Below are positions 1-7,949 of a DNA stretch of 37,594 nucleotides, in pieces. Both the position numbers and the translations under genes were made by a program. Source of the DNA: Pseudomonadota bacterium. GTDB lineage: Bacteria > Pseudomonadota > Gammaproteobacteria > Burkholderiales > Methylophilaceae. Position 1 is the stretch's first letter. Each line of letters begins with the position of its first letter. The notes under the pieces are model-generated. The model saw only the letters and a program-made list of their open reading frames with translations. It did no database searches and had not been told where the DNA came from. The stretch spans positions 76,708 to 114,301 of the forward strand of contig JAGVMP010000015.1 of assembly GCA_020053735.1 (NCBI GenBank), given 5' to 3'.

Positions 1-3
1 TGT

Positions 4-495
4 CTACTCTTTACCTAGTTTACTCTTAATAGCGGCATCTACCGTGGGCGACACAAACTGATGTACATCGCCACCCAGCGTCGCAACCTCACGTACTAAA
101 GTAGAAGATACGAACATATACTGTTCAGACGGCGTTAAAAATATGGTTTCCAGCTTGGGGAACAGCTTGCGATTCATGCCAGCCAATTGAAATTCGTATT
201 CAAAATCACTCGCAGCACGTAAGCCACGAATGACCATTTGTGCACTTTGCGCTTGCACAAACTCCATCAACAAACCACTAAAACCCACCACCTTAATATT
301 CTCAGACGTTTTAAACACATTTTGTGCCATCGACACACGCTCCTGAAAGCTAAACAAGGTGCGCTTATTAGTACTACCCGCTACCGCTACAATCACCTCA
401 TCAAATAACGCTGCTGCGCGATGCACAATATCTTCATGCCCTAAAGTAATCGGGTCAAACGTACCGGGGTACACCGCAGTTAGTTTTTTATGCAT
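4..495 (-). CDS. coaD: Phosphopantetheine adenylyltransferase
   Basis: This cytosolic enzyme transfers AMP from ATP to 4'-phosphopantetheine, giving dephospho-CoA, the penultimate step of coenzyme A synthesis. The 163-residue length is normal for bacterial CoaD. The N-terminal nucleotidyltransferase signature GTFDPITLGH is at residues 11-20, with the TxGH motif at 17-20. The C-terminal SSTLVRE stretch near residue 130 matches the ISSTxVRE motif of the family. The gene lies 13 bases downstream of rsmD on the same strand, the usual proteobacterial rsmD-coaD pair, so the two are probably cotranscribed. The stop codon lies at the window edge, so the gene is complete. Confidence 0.97.
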   Translation of the reverse strand: MHKKLTAVYPGTFDPITLGHEDIVHRAAALFDEVIVAVAGSTNKRTLFSFQERVSMAQNVFKTSENIKVVGFSGLLMEFVQAQSAQMVIRGLRAASDFEYEFQLAGMNRKLFPKLETIFLTPSEQYMFVSSTLVREVATLGGDVHQFVSPTVDAAIKSKLGKE

Positions 496-508
496 TTTTT
501 ATCCCCAA

Positions 509-1078
509 TTAGCTATTCGTATTTGCAATGAGCAAATGATAAACCACATTGCCCGCTTTGCCACTTTTTTGTACCAGCCAAATATCATCATTTTGCAGTG
601 CATATTCTGCCTCGGCATAGACCATACCATTCGGTGCAAGATGTTGTTTTAACTGAGGTAGTAGTTGCGCTAGCCAGTTTTTGTTGTAAGGTGGGTCGCA
701 AAAAATAATATCGAATAATTGTTTATTTTGGCTTAAAAAAGCCAGCGCATCTTGCTGCAAAATTAACATTTCACTGGCGTTAAGCATGGTTTGATTTTGC
801 TTTAATGCTTTAAAGGCAAGTGCAGATTGCTCAATCATAGTCACGCTTTTAGCGTTTCTAGAGAGCGCCTCAAACCCCATCGCACCCGTGCCCGCAAACA
901 AATCGAGACATGTTTTGCCAGTTAAATCTTGCCCCAACCAATTAAATACGGTTTGTCGCACACGGTCTGGTGTGGGGCGCAACCCTTCAACATCGGGAAA
1001 TTTAAGCAAACGACTGCGCCAAACACCGGCATTGATGCGGACTTGATTACTGCTAGCTTTTTTGATGAGTTTTGACAA
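509..1078 (-). CDS. rsmD: 16S rRNA (guanine966-N2)-methyltransferase RsmD
   Basis: RsmD methylates N2 of G966 in 16S rRNA during assembly of the small ribosomal subunit, using S-adenosylmethionine. The 189-residue protein has the SAM-binding motif DLFAGTGAMG at residues 59-68 and the N6/N2-methyltransferase catalytic motif DPPY at 128-131. The N-terminal RPTPDRVRQTVFNWL segment (about 34-48) is typical of the family. It sits upstream of coaD on the same strand, and about 100 bases downstream of an M16 peptidase gene. This order (peptidases, rsmD, coaD, with ftsY divergent) is common in betaproteobacteria. Confidence 0.96.
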   Translation of the reverse strand: MSKLIKKASSNQVRINAGVWRSRLLKFPDVEGLRPTPDRVRQTVFNWLGQDLTGKTCLDLFAGTGAMGFEALSRNAKSVTMIEQSALAFKALKQNQTMLNASEMLILQQDALAFLSQNKQLFDIIFCDPPYNKNWLAQLLPQLKQHLAPNGMVYAEAEYALQNDDIWLVQKSGKAGNVVYHLLIANTNS

Positions 1079-1180
1079 GGCTTTAGCTTAAAAGCAAAAC
1101 CATATTTTAACCGAACTGAATTATTGCACACTTTTCTTTTGTTGGTGTTGTACTGTGCGACTCATGCTCTGTTGCCACGC

Positions 1181-2482
1181 CTACAGCGCGCCAACTGTCA
1201 CACTGACAAAATCTTGTGGTTTAATGCGACGTTGAAATGCATCTTTGATTTGCTTAGCCGTTACCTTCGCCACTTGCTTATTAAAATCTTCCAAATAAGT
1301 GAGTGGTAAATTGTGAAAACCTATCAAACTTAAATAATCTAAAATTTTTGCGTTGCTATCAATCCGCATCGGAAAGCCGCCAATAATATTATCTTTAGCT
1401 GCTTTAAGTTCTTTTTCCGTCACCCCATTGGCAATAAATTTAGCTACGGTGGCGTTCACCACTTTGGTCGCCTCATCCGCTTGTTCTTTTTTGGTTTGCA
1501 AACCAATTTGAAATGGTCCCAACTCTGCCATCGGCATAAAGTAGCTGTAAACGCTGTAAACCAAGCCACGTTTTTCACGCACCTCCTCAGTCAAGCGCGA
1601 TACAAAACCACCTCCACCCAATACATAATTACCTAAATATAGCGCAAAGTAATCAGGGTCGCCGCGTTTAATGCCAGGATAACCCAATAAAATATGCGCT
1701 TGGCTAGCAGGGTGCACAATACGCTGCGTGCTGGCGGCTGACGGATAAGTCACCTCAGCAATTTTTGGCACTGCCGCGCCTTGTGGCAAACCCTTTGCTG
1801 CTTCTTCAGCAATCGTTTTTGCCTGCGCTTCTGTCATGTCACCAATCAGCGCAATTACCGCACTTTTGGCAGTGTAATATGTATTGTAAAACGCGATTAA
1901 ATCTTCACGTTTCATGGCGTTAATGGTTTCAATCTCCCCGCTTTCGTCCAAGCCATAAGGGTGATTGGGGTATAGTGCCTGCATAAATGCTTTGTTAGAA
2001 ATGCTTTCTGGTTGGGTGGCAGATTCTTTAAGTCCTGCCACAATACGCGTTTTTTCACGCTCCAAAATGGCTTGTGGAAAGTCTGGCTTATGCAAAATTT
2101 TGTTAAAAGTTTCTAATGCTTTTGCGCTTTCGCTAGTCAGTGTGCGTAGCTTAAAAGCAGCACGATCTACATCTAATTCGCCACCTAAGTTTGCACCAAT
2201 ATCAGCAAATTTGTTAGTAATCACTTCTTCGCTCATGCCGTCTGCGCCTAGTGTCATCAAATAGCGGGTTACCCCTGCTACGCCAGAGGTAGCTTTGGTA
2301 TCGCGTGCGCTGCCTGCAGGGAAGTTGACGGCCATATCGATAATCGGCAAGTCGTTATTTTCGACAAAATAGACTTGCGCGCCAGTGCTGGTTTGCCAGT
2401 GACTGATTTTAACGGCAGCGTTGGCGGCTGTTGAAATTATGGCGGCTGTTATCAATATAAAAAGTTTTAGTGCATTCATCAT
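1181..2482 (-). CDS. M16 family peptidase-like protein lacking the zinc motif
   Basis: A 433-residue protein of the insulinase/pitrilysin (M16) fold, probably exported: residues 1-22 form a hydrophobic signal-like segment ending in a run of alanines. The region where M16 peptidases carry HxxEH, around residues 70-76, reads GVTRYLMTLG, so the zinc-binding and catalytic residues are absent. The C-terminal M16 domain is well preserved, including GGGGFVSRLTEEVREKRGLVYSV. In M16B enzymes such a non-catalytic chain pairs with an active one, and the active partner is encoded just upstream (2691-4058). I infer a two-chain periplasmic peptidase. The start uses ATG ATG. A REP-like hairpin lies immediately before the start, and no strong Shine-Dalgarno is visible beyond GGAA. 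Confidence 0.9.
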   Translation of the reverse strand: MMNALKLFILITAAIISTAANAAVKISHWQTSTGAQVYFVENNDLPIIDMAVNFPAGSARDTKATSGVAGVTRYLMTLGADGMSEEVITNKFADIGANLGGELDVDRAAFKLRTLTSESAKALETFNKILHKPDFPQAILEREKTRIVAGLKESATQPESISNKAFMQALYPNHPYGLDESGEIETINAMKREDLIAFYNTYYTAKSAVIALIGDMTEAQAKTIAEEAAKGLPQGAAVPKIAEVTYPSAASTQRIVHPASQAHILLGYPGIKRGDPDYFALYLGNYVLGGGGFVSRLTEEVREKRGLVYSVYSYFMPMAELGPFQIGLQTKKEQADEATKVVNATVAKFIANGVTEKELKAAKDNIIGGFPMRIDSNAKILDYLSLIGFHNLPLTYLEDFNKQVAKVTAKQIKDAFQRRIKPQDFVSVTVGAL

Positions 2483-2490
2483 TTTTGTGG

Positions 2491-2522
2491 ATTCCGTGGT
2501 TCGCTATCGCTCCCGTCGGAAT
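2491..2522. repeat. REP-like hairpin upstream of the inactive M16 gene
   Basis: A short palindromic unit with ATTCCG at 2491-2496 and CGGAAT at 2517-2522, and GC-rich sequence between. It resembles the short dispersed 'cgtcattccg' palindromes seen in many proteobacterial genomes, and begins only 8 bases from the start codon of the 1181-2482 gene. Only one copy was noticed in the window, so its membership in a repeat family is an inference. Confidence 0.4.
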
Positions 2523-2586
2523 GACGGAGGTGAAAGTGTTTCTAATACTAATTAACTAAAATTTAATAGCCATTTTGCCTTTAGAT

Positions 2587-2686
2587 GACTTTGCAATTGA
2601 GTACGAAAACGCGGCACACCGACGCAGACAGTACGTTTTTGTACGGCAAGGAGGTGTAACAAAGTTATCGGTTCAATTCCAAAGTC
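2587..2686. repeat. Dispersed inverted-repeat element, copy 1
   Basis: A 100-base non-coding element bounded by a 14-base inverted repeat with one mismatch: GACTTTGCAATTGA at 2587-2600 and TCAATTCCAAAGTC at 2673-2686. Its core contains CAGTAC, a 6-base spacer, then GTACGGC. A related core with the same layout occurs at 26802-26931. The element begins 4 bases after the stop codon of the active M16 gene, and separates the two peptidase genes. No coding potential was seen. It could be a MITE- or REP-type mobile repeat or a structured RNA element. Confidence 0.5.
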
Positions 2687-2690
2687 GCTA

Positions 2691-4058
2691 TCAACGCACG
2701 TAAGGCTTGGCTGGCTTGGCATTCGGGTCTATCGGTTGCGGGTCTAAGGTAGCCACCGTCATATTATCTTTAATCAGATACTTCTTCGCCACCGCCTGAA
2801 TTTGCTCAGAGGTGACCGCTTTTAACTTTTCAGGGTACTCTTTAAGCAAGCGCCAGCTGTAATTCATTGTCTCTAGTTGGCCAATTTGCATGGCTTGGTA
2901 GAACATGCTATCACGCTGATACACATCCGCCGCAATTACCGCCGCTTTGACACGGTCTAGCTCTTGTTGTGTCACACCGCCAGTTTTAATCAGCTCAATT
3001 TGAGCAATTAAAGCAGCCTCTAACTCGACGACCGTTTTACCTTCACTGGGCGTTGCCACCAGCTCAAATAGAGATTCGCGCCCTCTTGAGGTGCTGTCAT
3101 AACCTGCCCCCACATCAAGTGCTATGGAAGTTTCGCGCACCAGCTTTTGGTTTAACCTAGCTGAATCATTGCCACTGAGCACCCCCGCCAGCACGTCCAG
3201 CGCATAAGGCTCCCAACCTTGTTCGGCGGTGGTAGCATTATCTACTAAAGTAGGGGTATGAAAGCCCATCGCTAAATAAGGTAACTTGCCAGGCGCTTTC
3301 ACCACCAAACGGCGCTCACCCATTTGTGGCGGCTCAGTTTGCGGTTTGCGTGCAGGTAGTTTTTTAGCTTTTAACTTGCCAAAATGCAGCTTGGCCAACC
3401 TCACCACTTCTTGCGCTTTCACGTCCCCCACCACGACCAAAGTCGCATTATTAGGCGCATACCAGTTGTTGTACCATTCACGCGCATCGGCCGCCGTCAT
3501 GTTTTCCAAATCATTCATCCAGCCCACTACTGGCCGCGCATAGGGGTGTGCTTTAAACGCAGTGGATTGAAATTGCTCGTTCACACGTGATTGCGGTTTA
3601 TCCTCGGTGCGCCAGCGCCGTTCTTCCATTACCACTTTAATTTCTTTGGCAAACTCTTCATCCTTAATCACCAAATTCGCCATACGATCAGCTTCTAGCT
3701 TCATGGCAAGCGGCAAGTGTGATTTTTCTAACTGTTGAAAATAGCAAGTGTAATCTTGACCGGTAAAGGCATTTTCTTTGCCGCCTGCCGCTGCGATGAT
3801 GCGTGAGAATTGACCTGCAGGTACTTTTTTGGTGCCTTTAAACATCATGTGCTCTAACACGTGCGCCACGCCGGTTTTGCCATTCACTTCATCAAGCGCA
3901 CCAGCGCGATACCATACTTGCGAAACCACCACGGGTGCGCGGCGGTCTTCTTGTACAATAATTTTCATGCCATTATTTAGTTTAAATTCCTGAATTTCAG
4001 CTAGCGCCATGGCGGGCAGCATCGCTATACTTAATAGCAAAATTTTTATTTTTAGCAC
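2691..4058 (-). CDS. M16 family zinc metallopeptidase, exported
   Basis: A 455-residue pitrilysin-like protease with a clear signal peptide (residues 1-20, ending AMALA), so it probably acts in the periplasm. The inverted zinc motif HVLEH is at residues 66-70, with the downstream glutamates at about 145-146 (MEERRW) that supply the third metal ligand in M16 enzymes. Both M16 domains are present, giving the usual single-chain M16B length. The second gene of the pair (1181-2482) lacks these residues and is its likely partner. Substrates cannot be told from sequence. The gene diverges from ftsY; the shared upstream region is 4059-4186. Confidence 0.94.
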   Translation of the reverse strand: MLKIKILLLSIAMLPAMALAEIQEFKLNNGMKIIVQEDRRAPVVVSQVWYRAGALDEVNGKTGVAHVLEHMMFKGTKKVPAGQFSRIIAAAGGKENAFTGQDYTCYFQQLEKSHLPLAMKLEADRMANLVIKDEEFAKEIKVVMEERRWRTEDKPQSRVNEQFQSTAFKAHPYARPVVGWMNDLENMTAADAREWYNNWYAPNNATLVVVGDVKAQEVVRLAKLHFGKLKAKKLPARKPQTEPPQMGERRLVVKAPGKLPYLAMGFHTPTLVDNATTAEQGWEPYALDVLAGVLSGNDSARLNQKLVRETSIALDVGAGYDSTSRGRESLFELVATPSEGKTVVELEAALIAQIELIKTGGVTQQELDRVKAAVIAADVYQRDSMFYQAMQIGQLETMNYSWRLLKEYPEKLKAVTSEQIQAVAKKYLIKDNMTVATLDPQPIDPNAKPAKPYVR

Positions 4059-4186
4059 AAGATAATCTTTCTAAACAGGATGATTTTGAATGAACACACT
4101 AATGACATGCGCCAATTTAGTTTAGTTCGTGCGCGTATGCCAGTTTACGACTAAAATAACGCGTAGTGAATATTTAAAGTAGAGTT

Positions 4187-5230
4187 ATGTTCGATTTTTT
4201 TAAGAAAAAGCCCGTAGAAATTGCTCCCCCGAACCCACAGCCAAGCGCAGAGCCAACGACAGAAGTGGTTCCAGTCTCTGCAAGCGAGCCTGCTGTCGAA
4301 GAAAAACCAGAAGCAGTAGAAAAAGTAAGCTTTAGCCAGCGTTTAAAACAAGGCTTAAGCAAAACTCGCCAGCAATTAGGAAGCCAACTAAACAGCCTAT
4401 TTGGCGGCGGCAAAATTGATGCTGACACTTACGAAGAGCTAGAAACAATTTTGTTAACTAGCGATATCGGCGTAGCAGCAACACAGCGCTTATTAGAGAG
4501 CTTAAAAAAGCGTGTTAAACGTGAAAACTTAGAAGACACCAGCGCTTTAAAGCAGGCCTTGAAAGCTGAATTGCTCGCAGTTTTAACGCCCTTAGAAAAG
4601 CCGCTACAAACTAACACTCATGCACCTTTTGTTATCATGCTGGCAGGCGTCAATGGCGCTGGCAAAACTACTACCATCGGCAAGCTGGCCAAGCTGTTTC
4701 AAGCGCAAGGCAATAGTGTTTTAATTGCAGCGGGAGACACATTTAGAGCAGCCGCACGTGAACAATTGCAAGTATGGGGTGAGCGCAACAATGTGACGGT
4801 GATTGCCAGTGAAGGCGGCGACCCAGCCGCAGTGATTTTTGATGCAGTCAATTCTGCAATCGCCAAAAAAATCGATATTGTGATTGCCGATACCGCTGGC
4901 AGGCTTCCCACGCAAATGCACTTAATGGACGAAATTAAAAAAGTACAGCGCGTTATCGGCAAAGCTTTACCCGACGCGCCGCACGAGATTTTGTTGGTGA
5001 TTGATGCTAATACTGGCCAAAATGCAGTCAGCCAAGTAAAAGCGTTTGACGACGCATTGGGCGTAACAGGACTGGTGCTGAGCAAATTAGACGGCACTGC
5101 CAAAGGCGGCGTCATTGCAGCGATTGCGGAAGCACGCCCTATTCCAATTCGCTATATTGGTATAGGCGAAGCGATAGATGATTTACGGCCGTTTAGTGCT
5201 CAGGAATTTACCGATGCACTTTTTGATTAG
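4187..5230 (+). CDS. ftsY: Signal recognition particle receptor FtsY
   Basis: FtsY is the membrane-associated GTPase that docks SRP-ribosome complexes to the Sec translocon for cotranslational membrane protein insertion. The 347-residue protein has a short acidic, proline-rich A region (about residues 10-45), the N domain, then the G domain. The P-loop GVNGAGKT is at 154-161, the DTAGRL motif at 235-240 and the SKLDGTAKGG nucleotide-specificity motif at 299-308. It heads a plus-strand cluster with ftsE 13 bases downstream. The ftsY-ftsE-ftsX-rpoH order is classical in proteobacteria. The A region is shorter than in Escherichia coli, as is usual outside the enterics. Confidence 0.98.
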   Translation: MFDFFKKKPVEIAPPNPQPSAEPTTEVVPVSASEPAVEEKPEAVEKVSFSQRLKQGLSKTRQQLGSQLNSLFGGGKIDADTYEELETILLTSDIGVAATQRLLESLKKRVKRENLEDTSALKQALKAELLAVLTPLEKPLQTNTHAPFVIMLAGVNGAGKTTTIGKLAKLFQAQGNSVLIAAGDTFRAAAREQLQVWGERNNVTVIASEGGDPAAVIFDAVNSAIAKKIDIVIADTAGRLPTQMHLMDEIKKVQRVIGKALPDAPHEILLVIDANTGQNAVSQVKAFDDALGVTGLVLSKLDGTAKGGVIAAIAEARPIPIRYIGIGEAIDDLRPFSAQEFTDALFD

Positions 5231-5243
5231 CTATAATTAACAT

Positions 5244-5912
5244 ATGATAACTTTTGACAATGTCACCAAGCGCTACCCTGGCAGCCACGAGGCGATTAGC
5301 AGCATAAGTTTTTCCATTGAGCAAGGCGAGATGGTGTATGTCACCGGCCACTCTGGCGCCGGAAAAAGTACCTTACTTAAGCTGATGGCGGCAATTGAGC
5401 GGCCTACTTCTGGCACAGTACTTATTAATAATCAAAACGTGAGTAAATTAAAAGAGGCAACGCTGCCTTACGTGCGGCGCAAATTTGGCTTAGTGTTTCA
5501 AGACCATAAGTTATTGTACGACCGCAATTGTTATCACAACGTAGCACTGCCGTTAGCGATTAACGGCATTACCGGCACAGAAGCGGGAAAACGCATACGC
5601 GCTGCGCTGGATAAAGTGGGTTTGCTAGATAAAGAAAAAGCCATGCCAATTACTTTGTCTGGCGGTGAGCAACAACGGCTAGCTATCGCGCGGGCTGTGG
5701 TTTCCAGACCGAGTATATTGATTGCGGACGAGCCAACAGGTAATTTAGACCGCAATTATGCGGAAAACATCATGACGTTGTTTGCTGCGTTTCAGCAGGT
5801 GGGTGTTACTGTGATTGTCGCTACGCATGACGCACTCGGTAATGCCAACTACCAAAACAAAGTCTTGCACCTTAATCAGGGTAAATTAACGAATGTAGAG
5901 ACTAGCGCATGA
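5244..5912 (+). CDS. ftsE: Cell division ATP-binding protein FtsE
   Basis: FtsE is the ATPase of the FtsEX complex, which regulates septal peptidoglycan hydrolysis at the division site instead of transporting a substrate. The 222-residue protein has Walker A GHSGAGKST at residues 35-43, the ABC signature LSGGEQQ at 138-144 and Walker B with D-loop (ILIADEPTGNLD) at 158-169, followed by the switch histidine in ATHD. It overlaps ftsX by 4 bases (stop and start share ATGA), which indicates translational coupling in one operon with ftsY. Confidence 0.97.
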   Translation: MITFDNVTKRYPGSHEAISSISFSIEQGEMVYVTGHSGAGKSTLLKLMAAIERPTSGTVLINNQNVSKLKEATLPYVRRKFGLVFQDHKLLYDRNCYHNVALPLAINGITGTEAGKRIRAALDKVGLLDKEKAMPITLSGGEQQRLAIARAVVSRPSILIADEPTGNLDRNYAENIMTLFAAFQQVGVTVIVATHDALGNANYQNKVLHLNQGKLTNVETSA

Positions 5913-6826
5913 GCGCGTGGGGCTACTCTTGGTTTTCGCAGCACAAGCAAGCGCTTGAATTGGTACTGCGCCGCTTTAAGAGCAACAGGCTGAATACGCT
6001 GCTAATATGCCTAGCGATAGGCGTGACGCTTGCGCTGCCAAGCATACTATATGCTGTGCTAGACAGTGTGAATGGCCTTGCCAATAACGTCAAAACCGAA
6101 TCACAAGTGAGCATATTTTTAGCCACAAACAATAGTGAAGACACGATTGCAAGTATCAAGGCTGCACTAGAAAAAAACGAAGCGATTAAAAACTTTAAAT
6201 TTGTCAGCAAACAAGATGCGCTGGCCAAGCTACAAGCTGCCGATGCCAATAACGAAGTGCTCGATTCTCTAGAAAATAATCCATTACCCGATGCATTTTT
6301 TGTGGAACCCAACAAGCTAGATGCAGACAGCATCACAAGTTTGCAAGCAGAGTTGCGCCAGTTGGAAGGCGTGGATGAAGTGGTGGTAGATGGCGCATGG
6401 TTGAAACGCTTGAATTACTTGGTGCAGCTAGGCAAAGAAGCCATGCTGATTATTACAAGTTTGCTGGCGTTTGCCTTGGTAGCGGTCATCGGCAATACCA
6501 TCCGTATGCAAATTCTAACGCAACAAGCTGAGATTGAGTTAAGCCGATTGATTGGTGCCACCAAAAGCTTCATACGTAGACCGTTTTTATATGCAGGTGG
6601 ACTATACGGCCTGATTGGTGGGCTATTTGCGCTATTGATTACTGTTGTGGTGATTTACCTATTTAATCTTTCTATCGCGCCAATTGCGGCAGAGTATGAA
6701 AGTAATTTTTTGCTCAATACTCCTAGCGCTTCCACCTGCGTTACCATCTGCCTGCTATCATTTCTGCTTGGTTTGTTGTCTGCCTACTTTGCTGTTTCAA
6801 AGTCTTTACTTCACGCTACCAAATAA
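5909..6826 (+). CDS. ftsX: Cell division protein FtsX
   Basis: FtsX is the inner-membrane partner of FtsE; its periplasmic loop activates amidase regulators during septation. The 305-residue protein shows the expected topology: a first membrane segment at about residues 28-50, a large extracytoplasmic loop, and three hydrophobic segments in the C-terminal half (around 175-195, 225-250 and 275-297). The region between the second and third segments (LSRLIGATKSFIRRPFLYAG) is the conserved FtsX/permease motif. Translation is coupled to ftsE. rpoH follows after a 111-base gap that holds its own operator. Confidence 0.96.
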   Translation: MSAWGYSWFSQHKQALELVLRRFKSNRLNTLLICLAIGVTLALPSILYAVLDSVNGLANNVKTESQVSIFLATNNSEDTIASIKAALEKNEAIKNFKFVSKQDALAKLQAADANNEVLDSLENNPLPDAFFVEPNKLDADSITSLQAELRQLEGVDEVVVDGAWLKRLNYLVQLGKEAMLIITSLLAFALVAVIGNTIRMQILTQQAEIELSRLIGATKSFIRRPFLYAGGLYGLIGGLFALLITVVVIYLFNLSIAPIAAEYESNFLLNTPSASTCVTICLLSFLLGLLSAYFAVSKSLLHATK

Positions 6827-6889
6827 GTCTCTGCTTCGCTCTGCAAAATAAACAGTTACAAAACTTTACATTTTCGAAACTTTTTACAA

Positions 6890-6916
6890 CTAGCACTCTC
6901 ATAACCAGAGTGCTAA
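6890..6916. promoter_or_regulatory. CIRCE operator (HrcA binding site) upstream of rpoH
   Basis: An inverted repeat with arms CTAGCACTC (6890-6898) and GAGTGCTAA (6908-6916), separated by exactly nine bases. This matches the CIRCE consensus TTAGCACTC-N9-GAGTGCTAA with one mismatch, at the first base. CIRCE is bound by the heat-shock repressor HrcA. HrcA control of rpoH is a known arrangement in some betaproteobacteria. The site lies 22-48 bases upstream of the annotated rpoH start. I could not place a convincing -35/-10 pair around it. Confidence 0.9.
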
Positions 6917-6937
6917 AATGGCACTGTTGTTAATTTA

Positions 6938-7819
6938 TTGCTTATTAATTCATTAAGGAGCTTTATCATAAACGCTTTAACCATACCGTCAATTTCTTCA
7001 CTTGATAGCTTTGATCAGTACATGCGTGCGATTAAAGCCTTTCCTTTGCTTACTGCAGAAGAAGAGCACGACTACGCTACCCGCTTAAAAAACAACAATG
7101 ACTTAGAAGCTGCACAGATGCTGATTGTTTCCCATCTGCGCTTAGTTGTGAGCATTGCACGCGGCTACACGGGTTATGGCTTGCCACAAGCTGATTTAAT
7201 TCAAGAAGGTAATATTGGGCTAATGAAGGCAGTTAAACGCTTCGACCCAGACCGTGGCGTGCGCTTGGTATCATTTGCCATGCATTGGATTAAGGCCGAA
7301 ATGAATGAATTTATCGTGCGTAACTGGCGCTTGGTTAAAACTGCGACTACAAAGGCACAACGTAAATTATTCTTTAACTTACGCAGCATGAAAAAAGGCT
7401 TGGGCTCACTACAACCAGATGAAGTGAATCATATCGCTAAAGAGCTTAACGTAAAGCCTGAAGAAGTGCTGGAGATGGAATACCGCTTAAACGGGCATGA
7501 AATCTCGCTTGATGCGCAAATAGATGATGACGGCGATGAAAGTTTTAGCCCGATTGCTTATTTAGAGGACGAAAGCCCAGAGCCTTCTGAACATTTAGAG
7601 ATTAAGCAAACTGAAACTGCACAATCAGTTGGCTTAAGTAAGGCATTAGAAAGCTTAGATGAACGTAGTCGCCGCGTGCTAGAAGCGCGCTGGTTAACTG
7701 AAAGCACTACGCTAACCTTGCACGATTTAGCGGCTGAGTTTGGTGTTTCTGCCGAGCGCATTCGCCAGATTGAGCAAAAAGCCATGCAAAAAATTAAAGG
7801 CATGTTGCTTGCTACCTAA
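6938..7819 (+). CDS. rpoH: RNA polymerase heat-shock sigma factor sigma-32
   Basis: RpoH directs RNA polymerase to heat-shock promoters. Region 2 is clear (DLIQEGNIGLMKAVKRFDP, then FAMHWIKAEMNEFI), followed by the RpoH box QRKLFFNLR, which separates it from other sigma-70 factors, and by the region 4.2 helix-turn-helix (FGVSAERIRQIEQKAMQKI) at the C-terminus. The start is uncertain. The TTG at 6938 has no visible ribosome binding site. A strong TAAGGAG at 6954-6960 sits 7 bases before an in-frame ATA at 6968, which would give 283 residues, close to the family's usual length. A CIRCE element precedes the gene, so HrcA repression is likely. Identity is certain; the start is not. Confidence 0.96.
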   Translation: MLINSLRSFIINALTIPSISSLDSFDQYMRAIKAFPLLTAEEEHDYATRLKNNNDLEAAQMLIVSHLRLVVSIARGYTGYGLPQADLIQEGNIGLMKAVKRFDPDRGVRLVSFAMHWIKAEMNEFIVRNWRLVKTATTKAQRKLFFNLRSMKKGLGSLQPDEVNHIAKELNVKPEEVLEMEYRLNGHEISLDAQIDDDGDESFSPIAYLEDESPEPSEHLEIKQTETAQSVGLSKALESLDERSRRVLEARWLTESTTLTLHDLAAEFGVSAERIRQIEQKAMQKIKGMLLAT

Positions 7820-7893
7820 TACAGAATAGTATCGCCATAGACCTCATAGATATTGGCTTGCAGGCATGTTCTAGAAAACACATCATCAATAAA

Positions 7894-7919
7894 AAAACCG
7901 ACTTTAAGTCGGCTTTTTT
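7894..7919. terminator. Bidirectional terminator between rpoH and the dynamin-like gene
   Basis: A perfect 7-base-pair stem CCGACTT / AAGTCGG at 7898-7912 with a one-base centre is flanked by A-runs on the left and T-runs on the right. It can therefore act as an intrinsic terminator for both converging genes, rpoH (plus) and the dynamin-like gene (minus). Confidence 0.85.
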
Positions 7920-7949
7920 ACAATCATTTAATCTACAATCATCTAAAAC

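Noticed and set aside
4699-5115. Minus-strand ORF of 138 codons inside ftsY (and similar long antisense ORFs in ftsX, ychF and the dynamin-like gene)
   Set aside because: They are antisense to strongly conserved genes, have serine/alanine-rich shadow composition and no start signals; the sense genes explain the sequence.
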